Origin: Thermoleophilia bacterium
GTDB taxonomy: Bacteria; Actinomycetota; Thermoleophilia; Gaiellales; Gaiellaceae
NCBI GenBank assembly: GCA_025928515.1
Contig: JAICJI010000008.1
Coordinates: 1-64,000 of the forward strand
DNA: 64,000 bases
Direction of reading: 5' to 3'
Notes under the pieces: generated by a model
Told to the model about the DNA's origin: nothing
Seen by the model: only the letters and a program-made list of their open reading frames with translations
Database searches by the model: none
Translations under genes and position numbers: made by a program
In this document: positions 29,338 to 38,165 of the stretch, piece after piece
Numbering within the stretch: position 1 is the first letter of the stretch
Layout: every line of letters begins with the position of its first letter

Positions 29338-30506
29338 GCGCCCGAGCGCATCTGGCCCGCCATCGCGGCGAGGGACAGGACGCCGGTGGCGGCGCAGAAA
29401 CCGATCCCGGCCGAGCGCAACGACGTGTAGTGGATTGCGACGCCGGCGGCGATCACCGGCAGCGAGAGGCCGAAGTAGAGGACGACGAAGAAGCTCGACG
29501 CGGTCTCGCCGCGGCGCTCGACAGGCGCGCGCTCGGCGACGGCGGCGAGGCCGGCGCTGACGACGACGCCCTGTCCGAGGCCGCCGACCGCGGCGCTCGC
29601 GAACAGCGTGGGCAGTGAGTCGGCGGCGAGCGACACCGCCAGCAGGGCGACGCCGCCGACGAGCAGGCCACAGCCCGAGGCGAGCGCGTTCGGGAGGCGG
29701 TCGACGAGGGCCTGCCCCGCGACCGACATGACGAAGAGGACGAAGACAACCAGGCCGGCAAGCGCCGGGCTATGTCGATGCAGGCCGAGGCCGAGGAACT
29801 CCGGTGCGATCGAGCCGAACACCCCGGAGACCGCGAACCCGCTGAACCCGGCGAGCGACGCGCGGACGAAGACGGCCATCACCTCGGGCGGTACCTCGAC
29901 GCGTTGCGGACGGAGGTCGAGCTCGCTGCGGGTGACTGTCTCCGGTACGAAAAGCAGTCCCACGGTGACGACCGCGACGAGGCCGAGGTCGACCGCGAAC
30001 GGGATGCGCAGCGCGTGCGGCGCCCATTCGGCGAGCAGGCCGGACAGCAACGCTCCCGCGCCGAGCCCGCCGAGGTTGGCGAAGACCGCGACGAAGCTCG
30101 CGAGCCTCCGGCTGCCGGGCGGGGCAAGATCGATGAGATAGGCCGTGGCCGTGCCCGTGAAGATCCCGGCCGAGAGGCCGGAGACGATGCGTCCCGCGTA
30201 GACGGGTACGAGGGAGTCCGCGAGCAGGAAGAGGGTCGCGCTCACGGCGGAGAGCGCGAGCCCGAGCAGCAGGATGGGCTTGCGCCCGATCCGGTCGGAG
30301 AGGTTCCCGAACAGGACCAGGCCGCCGATCACACCGAAGGCGTAGATCGCGAAGATGACGGTCACGAGGAGTGGCCCGAACGCGTATCGCTGCTCGAACA
30401 GCGGGTAGAGCGGCGTCGGCAGCGTCGTGCCGGCCATCGCGACGAGGAAGGCAAGCGTCGCCAGAACGAAGCCGGTGACCGAGCCGGCCTGCCCGTCACC
30501 GTGCAC
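29334..30506 (-). CDS. MFS transporter
   Basis: 12-TM pattern; GNLSDRIGRKPILLLG. Confidence 0.88.
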   Translation of the reverse strand: MHGDGQAGSVTGFVLATLAFLVAMAGTTLPTPLYPLFEQRYAFGPLLVTVIFAIYAFGVIGGLVLFGNLSDRIGRKPILLLGLALSAVSATLFLLADSLVPVYAGRIVSGLSAGIFTGTATAYLIDLAPPGSRRLASFVAVFANLGGLGAGALLSGLLAEWAPHALRIPFAVDLGLVAVVTVGLLFVPETVTRSELDLRPQRVEVPPEVMAVFVRASLAGFSGFAVSGVFGSIAPEFLGLGLHRHSPALAGLVVFVLFVMSVAGQALVDRLPNALASGCGLLVGGVALLAVSLAADSLPTLFASAAVGGLGQGVVVSAGLAAVAERAPVERRGETASSFFVVLYFGLSLPVIAAGVAIHYTSLRSAGIGFCAATGVLSLAAMAGQMRSGA

Positions 30507-30522
30507 GAGTACATTCTGGCCG

Positions 30523-31905
30523 ATGGACCTGGAGCGCCTCGTCGCAGCGCTCGACCCGGCGGAGGTGCACGGTTCCCCTTCGGTCGACGTGCGCGATCTC
30601 GCATACGACGCCCGTGCCGTCACGCCGGGCTCTCTCTTCTTCGCCGTGCCGGGGGAACGGGCCGACGGACACGATTTCGCAGCCGAGGCCGTCGAGCGCG
30701 GTGCGGTGGCGCTCGTGGTGGAGCGCGTCCTCGACCTGCCGGTGCTACAGGTCGTCGTCCGGGACTCGCGTGCCGCGATGGCGCCCGCTGCGGACATCTT
30801 CTTCGGCGAGCCGACCCACGAGCTCGAGGTCGTCGGCGTGACCGGGACGAGCGGCAAGACGACGACCGGCCACCTTCTGTTCGCGATCCTCGCGGCGGCC
30901 GGCCGCCGGCCGGGGCTTCTGGGGACGGTCGAGGCGCGCGTCGGCGGCGAGCGCCGCGGCGTCGTGCGCACCACGCCCGAGGCGATCGACCTGCAGCGCG
31001 TGTTCCGGGAGATGCTCGACGCGGGCGACCGCTCGTGTGCCATGGAGGCGTCGTCGCACGCATCTGTTCTCCACCGGCTCGATCGGGTTCGCTTCGCGGC
31101 GCTCGTCTTCACGAACCTCAGCCAGGATCACCTCGACTTCCACGGCGACATGGAGTCGTACTTCGAGGCGAAACGGCAGCTGTTCCTCGCCGAGCCGCGG
31201 CCGCTCGCCGTCGTCAACGTCGGCGATTCCTATGGACGGCGGCTCGCGGACGAGCTCCCTGACGCGATCACCTTCACCGCAGCCGACACAAGCGCGCTCG
31301 AGGGCATCGAGCTCAAGCTCCAGGGCCGCTTCAACGTCGAGAACGCGCTCGGAGCTCTCTGCGCGGCGCGCGCGCTCGGGATCGAGGACGTGGCGATCAA
31401 GCGCGGGCTCGAGTCGGTGAGAAGCGTCCCCGGCCGATTCGAGTCGGTCGACGCGGGGCAGCCGTTCCTCGTCATCGTCGACTACTCGCACAAGCCGGAC
31501 GCGCTCGCGAAGGTGCTGCGTGCGGCGCGCGACCTCGCGGGCGAGAGCCGCGTGATCGTTGTCGTCGGCGCGGGCGGCGACCGTGACCGTGGCAAGCGCC
31601 CGGTGATGGGGCGGCTCGCGTCGGAGCTCGCGGACGTGGCGATCGTCACGTCCGACAACCCGCGCAGCGAGGATCCCGAGGCAATCGCGGCCGAGATCGT
31701 GTCCGGCGCGACCGGCGAGGTCGAGGTGGAGCTGGACCGCACGGAGGCGATCGGCCGCGCCGTCGGGCTCGCTCGCTCCGGCGACGTCGTCGTCATCGCG
31801 GGCAAGGGCGCGGAGCAGGGTCAGGAGTTCGCGGATCGAACCGTTCCGTTCGACGACCGCGTTGCCGCCAAGGAGGCGCTGGAGGCGTTGGAGGCCAGAA
31901 CCTGA
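30523..31905 (+). CDS. murE: UDP-N-acetylmuramoyl-L-alanyl-D-glutamate--2,6-diaminopimelate ligase
   Basis: GVTGTSGKTTTGHLL; DNPRSEDP (meso-DAP-type motif); TACATT 7 nt before the ATG. Confidence 0.95.
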   Translation: MDLERLVAALDPAEVHGSPSVDVRDLAYDARAVTPGSLFFAVPGERADGHDFAAEAVERGAVALVVERVLDLPVLQVVVRDSRAAMAPAADIFFGEPTHELEVVGVTGTSGKTTTGHLLFAILAAAGRRPGLLGTVEARVGGERRGVVRTTPEAIDLQRVFREMLDAGDRSCAMEASSHASVLHRLDRVRFAALVFTNLSQDHLDFHGDMESYFEAKRQLFLAEPRPLAVVNVGDSYGRRLADELPDAITFTAADTSALEGIELKLQGRFNVENALGALCAARALGIEDVAIKRGLESVRSVPGRFESVDAGQPFLVIVDYSHKPDALAKVLRAARDLAGESRVIVVVGAGGDRDRGKRPVMGRLASELADVAIVTSDNPRSEDPEAIAAEIVSGATGEVEVELDRTEAIGRAVGLARSGDVVVIAGKGAEQGQEFADRTVPFDDRVAAKEALEALEART

Positions 31906-31925
31906 TTCCGCTGCCGCTCGCCGAT

Positions 31926-33137
31926 GTGCGGGCGCTCTCGCTGGGCGATCTCGAGGGCGACGCAGAAGCCGTCACCGGCGTCCAGGTCGACTCGCGCCTG
32001 ATTCGTAGTGGCGATCTCTTCGTTGCCGTCGCGGGGGGCGAGTCGTTTCTCGACGACGCCCGCGCGCGCGGCGCAGGAGCGACGCTGGTTCCGGACGACC
32101 CTCACGCCGCGCTCGCCGCGCTGGGCCGTGCCGTCCGCGGTCGCAGCGATGCTCGCGTCGTGGCGATCACCGGCTCGGTCGGGAAGACGTCGACGAAGGA
32201 CATCCTCGCGGCGGTCCTGCGTCCTCATCTGCGCACCGTTGCGGCACCGCGTGGCTTCAACAACGAGATCGGCCTGCCGCTCACCCTCTGCCTGGCCGAG
32301 CCCGAGACCGAGGTGGTCGTCACGGAGATGGCGATGCGCGGCACCGGCCAGATCCGCGACCTCGCGCGCGTGGCTCGACCGGACCTCGGCGTGATCACGT
32401 CGATCGCGCCCGTCCACCTCGAGCAGATGGGAAGCCTCGAGAACATCGCCCGCGCGAAGGCGGAGCTACTCGATGAGTTGCCCGCCGGAGCCGTCGCGGT
32501 CCTGCCGGAGGATGCGCCGGAGCTGGAGGCCTTCGTGCCGGACGGGCTCGACGTGCGGCGCTTCGGGGAGGCGGAGTCGGAGGTGCGTGACGGCCGCACA
32601 CATCTGCGCTGGCGCGGCGCCGAGGTCGTATTCGGCTTCACCGCACGTCACCAGGCGACGAATGCGGTGGCGGCGCTGACGGCGGCAGAGGCGCTCGGTG
32701 TCGAGCCTCCGGCCGATCCGGTGGAGGTCGAGTTCTCGCTCTGGCGCTCGCAGGAGCTCGAGCTGCCCGGCGGCGGCCTGCTCATCAACGACGCCTGGAA
32801 CGCAAACCCCGTGGCGATGCGCGCGGCGCTCGCACATCTCCTGGACCGTGCGAACGGCCGCCGAACGGTGGCCATTCTCGGCGAGATGGCCGAGCTCGGG
32901 GTGGAGGCGCCCCGCTACCACGAGGAGGTCGCGCAGCTGGCCCGGAGTGTCGACGTCGTCCTCGGCGTCGGCGAGCTCGCGCGCGGCTACGACCCCGATG
33001 AGTGGGCGGCCACGGCGACGGATGCATCGGAGGTCGCGGTCCATCTCGTGCGGCCGGGCGACGCGATCCTCGTCAAGGGCTCGCGCGCCGTCGGCCTCGA
33101 AGTCGTCGCCGACGCGCTGCTGGGAGCCGCGCGGTGA
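31926..33137 (+). CDS. murF: UDP-N-acetylmuramoyl-tripeptide--D-alanyl-D-alanine ligase
   Basis: VVAITGSVGKTSTKD; PRGFNNEIGLPLT; INDAWNANPVAMRAAL. Confidence 0.95.
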   Translation: MRALSLGDLEGDAEAVTGVQVDSRLIRSGDLFVAVAGGESFLDDARARGAGATLVPDDPHAALAALGRAVRGRSDARVVAITGSVGKTSTKDILAAVLRPHLRTVAAPRGFNNEIGLPLTLCLAEPETEVVVTEMAMRGTGQIRDLARVARPDLGVITSIAPVHLEQMGSLENIARAKAELLDELPAGAVAVLPEDAPELEAFVPDGLDVRRFGEAESEVRDGRTHLRWRGAEVVFGFTARHQATNAVAALTAAEALGVEPPADPVEVEFSLWRSQELELPGGGLLINDAWNANPVAMRAALAHLLDRANGRRTVAILGEMAELGVEAPRYHEEVAQLARSVDVVLGVGELARGYDPDEWAATATDASEVAVHLVRPGDAILVKGSRAVGLEVVADALLGAAR

Positions 33138-34141
33138 TCCGCGTCCTGATCGCCGCCGCCGTCGGCCTGGGCCTCTCGGTCGGGATCGGGCCGAGGTTCA
33201 TCGAGTTCCTGCGCGAGCACGAGTTCGGTCAGCACATCCGCGAAGACGGACCGCGGCATCACATCGTCAAGCAGGGGACGCCCACCATGGGCGGGCTGCT
33301 GATCCTCTTCGCGGCCACGATCGCGTTTCTGCCCGTGAGCCACTACCGGCTCCAGTCCCTGGCGGTGATCTTCACCGCGCTCGCCTGCGGCGCGATCGGC
33401 TTCATCGACGACTTCATCAAGCTGACCCACAAGCGGTCGCTCGGGCTCTCCGGGCGCTGGAAGCTCGTTCTGCTCGCAGGGGTGACCCTCGTGGTCGCGG
33501 TCGTCGCGCGCCACCTGCATCTGAGCACCGACGTGTACATCCCGGTGGTCGACATCACGGTGCCGCTCTCGTACGGCTGGTACGTGTTCCTCTTCTTCGT
33601 GATCGCCGGCGCCGCGAACGGGACGAATCTCGCGGACGGCGTCGACGGCCTCCTCGGCGGCACGGCGATCATCGCGCTCTTCACCTTCATGGCGATGAAC
33701 GTCGTGTCCTATGTCCGGTCCGGCCACGTCGGACACCGGAACCTGACGAAGCTCGACCTCGCAATCGTCGGTGCCGCATTGATCGGCGCCGCGGTCGGCT
33801 TCCTCTGGTTCAACGCGTTCCCGGCCGAGGTGATCATGGGCGACACGGGCTCGATGGCATTCGGCGGGGCGCTCGCCGCGTTCGCGATCATGATGAAGGT
33901 CGAGGTGCTCCTCCTCCTGATCGGCGGCATCTTCGTGATCGAGGCGCTGTCGGTGATGATCCAGGTCTTCTCGTTCAAGCGCTTCGGCCGACGCGTCTTC
34001 CTCATGGCGCCGATCCACCACCACTTCGAGATGAAGGCGTGGTCCGAGACGAAGATCACGGTGAGGTTCTGGATCATCGCCGCGCTGTTGTGCGCGGTGG
34101 GGTTCGCCCTCTACTACCGCTACTACTTCGGCCAGCGATGA
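33134..34141 (+). CDS. mraY: phospho-N-acetylmuramoyl-pentapeptide-transferase
   Basis: KQGTPTMGGLL; FIDDFIKLTHKRSLGLSGRWK; NGTNLADGVDGLLGG; MAPIHHHFEMKAWSETKI. Confidence 0.96.
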   Translation: MIRVLIAAAVGLGLSVGIGPRFIEFLREHEFGQHIREDGPRHHIVKQGTPTMGGLLILFAATIAFLPVSHYRLQSLAVIFTALACGAIGFIDDFIKLTHKRSLGLSGRWKLVLLAGVTLVVAVVARHLHLSTDVYIPVVDITVPLSYGWYVFLFFVIAGAANGTNLADGVDGLLGGTAIIALFTFMAMNVVSYVRSGHVGHRNLTKLDLAIVGAALIGAAVGFLWFNAFPAEVIMGDTGSMAFGGALAAFAIMMKVEVLLLLIGGIFVIEALSVMIQVFSFKRFGRRVFLMAPIHHHFEMKAWSETKITVRFWIIAALLCAVGFALYYRYYFGQR

Positions 34142-34608
34142 GCGCCGAGGTCGACCTCGCGTTGCTCGACGCCGCACGGCTGGCGCCCGAAGAGGCAGTG
34201 CTCGTGCTCGGCGGCGTCTCGCTCGCGCTCGGAGCGCACGAGCGGGTCGGCGACGGCTGGGTCTATGTCGTCCGCTCGCAGGTGGACGAGCTCGAGGAGC
34301 TGCTCGGCGAGGCGCACGCCGTCGGCGCGAGCGGGGTGGCGTACCTCGTCGGGGAGTCGCCTGTGCTGCCGCTCCCGGATGATGCGGTCGCGGCGGCGGT
34401 CGGGCGGGTCGCGACCGACGAGGGAGCGCTCGCGGCGGCGGTGGAAGAGCTCGCCCGGGTGCTAGCCGCCGGAGGGCGCGTCGCGCTCGCCGAGCCGGGC
34501 TCCGAGGCGGGGGAGGAGCTGGCACGGTCGCTCGAGGCGGCCGGGTTCGAGGCGATCGTCGTCGAGCTCGCCGGCCCAGAGGCCGTGGTGAGCGCGAAGC
34601 TCGGCTGA
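34138..34608 (+). CDS. degenerate SAM-methyltransferase-like protein inside the dcw cluster
   Basis: PVLPLPDDAVAAAVGRV...EELARVLAAGGRVALAEP...LEAAGFEAIV; ATGA overlap with mraY. Confidence 0.65.
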   Translation: MSAEVDLALLDAARLAPEEAVLVLGGVSLALGAHERVGDGWVYVVRSQVDELEELLGEAHAVGASGVAYLVGESPVLPLPDDAVAAAVGRVATDEGALAAAVEELARVLAAGGRVALAEPGSEAGEELARSLEAAGFEAIVVELAGPEAVVSAKLG

Positions 34609-34708
34609 GGATGCGGCGGTCGGACGGCGAACCTGTATCCCATCCGCGATCAAGCTGACACAGTCCGGACACGCCTCTGGGCGTACGCTGACCTCTGGGG
34701 CTCTGCGT

Positions 34709-34723
34709 CCCCCATTGGGGGGG
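34709..34723 (+). promoter_or_regulatory. hairpin CCCCC-ATT-GGGGGGG sequestering an SD-like G tract before murD
   Basis: CCCCC 34709-34713 pairs with G tract 34717-34723; G tract GGGGGGGAG lies upstream of the GTG start at 34734. Confidence 0.45.
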
Positions 34724-34733
34724 AGCGTTTGCC

Positions 34734-36005
34734 GTGAGCGGGACATGTCCCGACGGAGCCTCTCCTGGGGAGCCGTGGCTGCCGCGCCGGGCGCTCGTCG
34801 TCGGGCTCGCCCGCTCAGGCCTGGCGGCCGTCGAGGCACTCGCCGGGCGCGGCGTACACGTCGTCGCGACCGACCGCTCTCCCGATGTCGACACCGGCAG
34901 GCTCGACGGCCTCGGCGTCGAACTCCGTCTCGGAACGGAGGAGGAGGCGTTGCTCGAAGGGGTAGATCTGTTGGTGAAGAGCCCGGGCGTTGCGGCGGAG
35001 TCGCCGCTCGTCGCAGGCGCGCACGCGCGCGCAATCCCGGTCTGGAGCGAGGTCGAGCTTGGCTATCGACTGCTGCCGCCCCGGGCGCGTCTCATGGGCG
35101 TCACCGGCACGAACGGGAAGACGACGACGACCGAGCTGCTCGGCGCGATCTTCCGCGCCGCGGACCGTCCGGTCGAGGTCGCCGGCAACGTCGGCCGAGC
35201 GCTGACCGACGCCGCCGAGGCTGCCGCCGAGGATTCGTGGATCGTGTGCGAGCTCTCGAGCTTCCAGCTCGAGGACGTCCACACGCTCGCCTGCGACGTC
35301 GCTGTCCTCCTCAACCTCGAGCCGGACCACCTCGACCGGCACGGCACCCTCGACGCCTACCGCGCTGCCAAGCTCCGAATCTTCGAGCGGGCGCGCGCAA
35401 GGGTCGTCCCGCGCGACTTCGGGGTCGAGGGGATCGAGTTCGCGGCCGACGACTCGCTGCCCGCTGAGCCGCTCATCCCCGGCCGTCACAATCGCGAGAA
35501 CGCCGCCGCCGCCACCGCGGCCGCCCGCGCGGCCGGCGTGACCGACGACGCGATCGCGGAGGCGCTGCGGACGTTCCCGGGCGTGCCGCATCGGCTTGAG
35601 CTCGTGAGGGAGCTGCACGGCGTGCGCTGGGTCAACGATTCGAAGGCGACGAACACGGCAGCCGCGCGGCGCGGCGTCGCCGCGTATGACGCGCCGCTCC
35701 GGCTGATCCTCGGCGGCTCCCTCAAAGGCGAGGACTTAGCGCCGTTCGCCGCCGATCTCCCGGAAAGCGTTCGCTCGATCTATCTCGTCGGGGCAGCGAG
35801 CGACGAACTCGCCGCCGCGCTCGACGGTGTCGCACGGTCGTACGTGCGAGCCGGCGACATCGCGACCGCCGTGGCCCGCGCCGCGGCCGACGCCGAGCCC
35901 GGCGACGTCGTCCTCCTCTCGCCGGCTACCGCGAGCTACGACCAGTTCGCGAACTTCGAGGAGCGCGGCGACATGTTCCGGCGCCTCGTCGAGGGGCTCT
36001 CGTGA
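34734..36005 (+). CDS. murD: UDP-N-acetylmuramoylalanine--D-glutamate ligase
   Basis: GVTGTNGKTTTTELL; ELSSFQLED; HNRENAAAA; WVNDSKATN; ILGGSLKGED. Confidence 0.95.
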   Translation: MSGTCPDGASPGEPWLPRRALVVGLARSGLAAVEALAGRGVHVVATDRSPDVDTGRLDGLGVELRLGTEEEALLEGVDLLVKSPGVAAESPLVAGAHARAIPVWSEVELGYRLLPPRARLMGVTGTNGKTTTTELLGAIFRAADRPVEVAGNVGRALTDAAEAAAEDSWIVCELSSFQLEDVHTLACDVAVLLNLEPDHLDRHGTLDAYRAAKLRIFERARARVVPRDFGVEGIEFAADDSLPAEPLIPGRHNRENAAAATAAARAAGVTDDAIAEALRTFPGVPHRLELVRELHGVRWVNDSKATNTAAARRGVAAYDAPLRLILGGSLKGEDLAPFAADLPESVRSIYLVGAASDELAAALDGVARSYVRAGDIATAVARAAADAEPGDVVLLSPATASYDQFANFEERGDMFRRLVEGLS

Positions 36006-37249
36006 CGGGGAGGCCGAAGAAGCTTCCGTTCGAGTGGAACCTGCTCGTGCTCGTGACGACGGCGCTCCTCCTCTTCGGGCTGGTGATGGTCTACAGCGCC
36101 AGCTCGGGCTCCGCCGCGCTCGGCAACGGCAACCCGCTCGGCTTCCTCGAGCGGCAGGTCACGTACGCGGTCATCGGGGTCGCGCTGCTCGTCGTTGTCT
36201 CCCGCCTCGACCTCGACCGGATTCGCGCGTTCGCGCCGACTCTCGTCGTCACGGCGCTTGTCCTCTGCTTGGGCGTGCTCGCGGTCGGGCCGCGGATCAA
36301 CGGCGCCCGCCGCTGGATCAACGTTGGGCCGCTCGTCTTCCAGCCCTCGGAGCTCGCGAAGCTCGCGCTCGTCGTCTGGACGGCCGCATACCTGTCGCGC
36401 CACCGGGCCCCGGGTACGCTCAAGGAGCTCGCGCGGCCCATCGGCTTTCTCGTCCTCCTCTTCGCCGTGCTCGTCCTCGTCGAGCCGGACCTCGGCACCG
36501 CGCTCACGCTCCTGCTCGTGGTGGGCGCCATCCTGCTCGTCTCGGGGACGCGGCTGCAGCTGCTCGCCACCGCATACGGCATCGTGATCGCGCTCGCCGC
36601 CATCGCCGCGTGGTGGTCGCCGTACCGGCGCGACCGCCTGCTCACGTTCCTCGACCCCTGGAAGGACCCCACCGGCGCCGGCCTGCAGAACGTGCAGGCG
36701 CTGATCAGCCTCGGCTCGGGCGGAATCTTCGGACGCGGGCTCGGCTCGGGGATCGAGGCGTACGGCGGCTACCTGCCGGAGGCGCACACCGACATGATGT
36801 TCGCCGTCGTGGGCGAGGAGCTCGGCCTCGTCGGCGTCACGCTCGTGATCATGGCCTTCTCCGCTTTTGCCTACGCCGGGATTCGGCTTGCCATCGGCAC
36901 GCGCGATCCCTTCGCAAAACGGCTTGCGGCCGGGATCACGGCCCTCGTCTGCGGACAGGCAGCGATCAACATGGCGGCCGCCGTCGGGCTCGCGCCGCTG
37001 ACCGGGATACCGCTTCCGTTCGTCTCGTATGGAGGGTCGAGCCTCGTGGTGATGCTCGTTGCGGTCGGCGTCCTCCTTAACATCGCCCGTGATGGCGGGC
37101 GACCAGCAGCTGCGGTTCCTGATCGCGGCCGGCGGAACGGTCGGGCACGTCGCGCCGGCACTCGCCGTCGCGGAAGCCCTGCGGCGCCGGGACGGGCTGG
37201 TGACGTTCGCCGGGTCGCCGGATCGCGTCGAGGCGCGGCTCGTTCCTGA
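36002..37249 (+). CDS. ftsW: SEDS glycosyltransferase FtsW
   Basis: VMVYSASS; INGARRWI; FQPSELAKLA; GLPFVSYGGSS-like PLPFVSYGGSS; EELGLVG. Confidence 0.94.
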   Translation: MTGRPKKLPFEWNLLVLVTTALLLFGLVMVYSASSGSAALGNGNPLGFLERQVTYAVIGVALLVVVSRLDLDRIRAFAPTLVVTALVLCLGVLAVGPRINGARRWINVGPLVFQPSELAKLALVVWTAAYLSRHRAPGTLKELARPIGFLVLLFAVLVLVEPDLGTALTLLLVVGAILLVSGTRLQLLATAYGIVIALAAIAAWWSPYRRDRLLTFLDPWKDPTGAGLQNVQALISLGSGGIFGRGLGSGIEAYGGYLPEAHTDMMFAVVGEELGLVGVTLVIMAFSAFAYAGIRLAIGTRDPFAKRLAAGITALVCGQAAINMAAAVGLAPLTGIPLPFVSYGGSSLVVMLVAVGVLLNIARDGGRPAAAVPDRGRRNGRARRAGTRRRGSPAAPGRAGDVRRVAGSRRGAARS

Positions 37250-38165
37250 GCTCGGGTACGAGTTCGACGCCTTCGCCGTCTCGGGGCTGCCGCGGCGACC
37301 CGGCCCCGAGCTCGTGCGGGCGACGGCCAAGGCGCTCTCCGCGCCCTTCGCCTGCCGCCGCATCCTCCGCCGCCGCAAGCCCGACGCCGTGCTCGGCGCG
37401 GGCGGCTACGTCGCGGGCCCGATGGTGCTGGCCGCGCGGCTCGAGGGGATTCCGTGCGCGCTCAGCGAGGCCGACGCACATCTCGGCCTCGCGAACCGGC
37501 TGGCCGCTCCGCTCGCCGAGCGCGTCTTCCTGGCGCTGCCGCTCGGGTTGCACGGGGACAAGTACCGGGCCGTCGGACGGCCGATTCCGGCCGCGTCCCG
37601 TCCGGTCGAGCGAGCGGAGGCGCGCGCGCGGCTCGGGCTCGCGGAGGACGCGCAGGTCGTCCTCGTCTTCGGAGGCTCCCTCGGCGCGCGCCTGCTCAAC
37701 GAGCTGGCGCTCGACGCCTGGGCCGAGCGCGGGCCTGCGGTGATCCACCTGTGCGGCGAGCGCGATTACCCCGACCTGCGTGGCCGGGCCTTGCGGCCCG
37801 ACTACATCCTCGAGCCGTTCGTAGACCAGATCGGCGTGGCCTACGGCGCCGCGGACGTCGCGTTGGCGCGGGCCGGCGGCTCCATCTGGGAGCTCGCGGC
37901 CGCCGGGCTGCCGGCAGTGCTCGTCCCCGGTGCCTTCGCAACCGGGGATCACCAGGAGAAGAACGCCCGCTGGTTCGCCGACGCGGGCGGCGCGCTCGTC
38001 GTGCCCGAGGCGGAGGCGACGCGTGCGCCCGGCGTGGTCGAGCAACTGCTCGAGGAGCCCGACCGCCTCGCCCGGATGGCAGCGGCGATGCGCGCAGTCG
38101 CCAAGCCCGACGCAGCGGAGGAGATCGCGGATGAGCTCGTCACCCTCGCGGCCGCTCGCCGGTAG
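37092..38165 (+). CDS. murG: UDP-GlcNAc:undecaprenyl-PP-MurNAc-pentapeptide GlcNAc transferase
   Basis: LIAAGGTVGHVAPALAVAEAL; GGYVAGP; VFGGSLGARLLN; RAGGSIWELAAAGLPAVLVP. Confidence 0.94.
   Translation: MAGDQQLRFLIAAGGTVGHVAPALAVAEALRRRDGLVTFAGSPDRVEARLVPELGYEFDAFAVSGLPRRPGPELVRATAKALSAPFACRRILRRRKPDAVLGAGGYVAGPMVLAARLEGIPCALSEADAHLGLANRLAAPLAERVFLALPLGLHGDKYRAVGRPIPAASRPVERAEARARLGLAEDAQVVLVFGGSLGARLLNELALDAWAERGPAVIHLCGERDYPDLRGRALRPDYILEPFVDQIGVAYGAADVALARAGGSIWELAAAGLPAVLVPGAFATGDHQEKNARWFADAGGALVVPEAEATRAPGVVEQLLEEPDRLARMAAAMRAVAKPDAAEEIADELVTLAAARR

Noticed and set aside
32987-34894. 635-aa minus-strand ORF opposite mraY
   Set aside because: Antisense shadow frame; mraY motifs are clear on the plus strand
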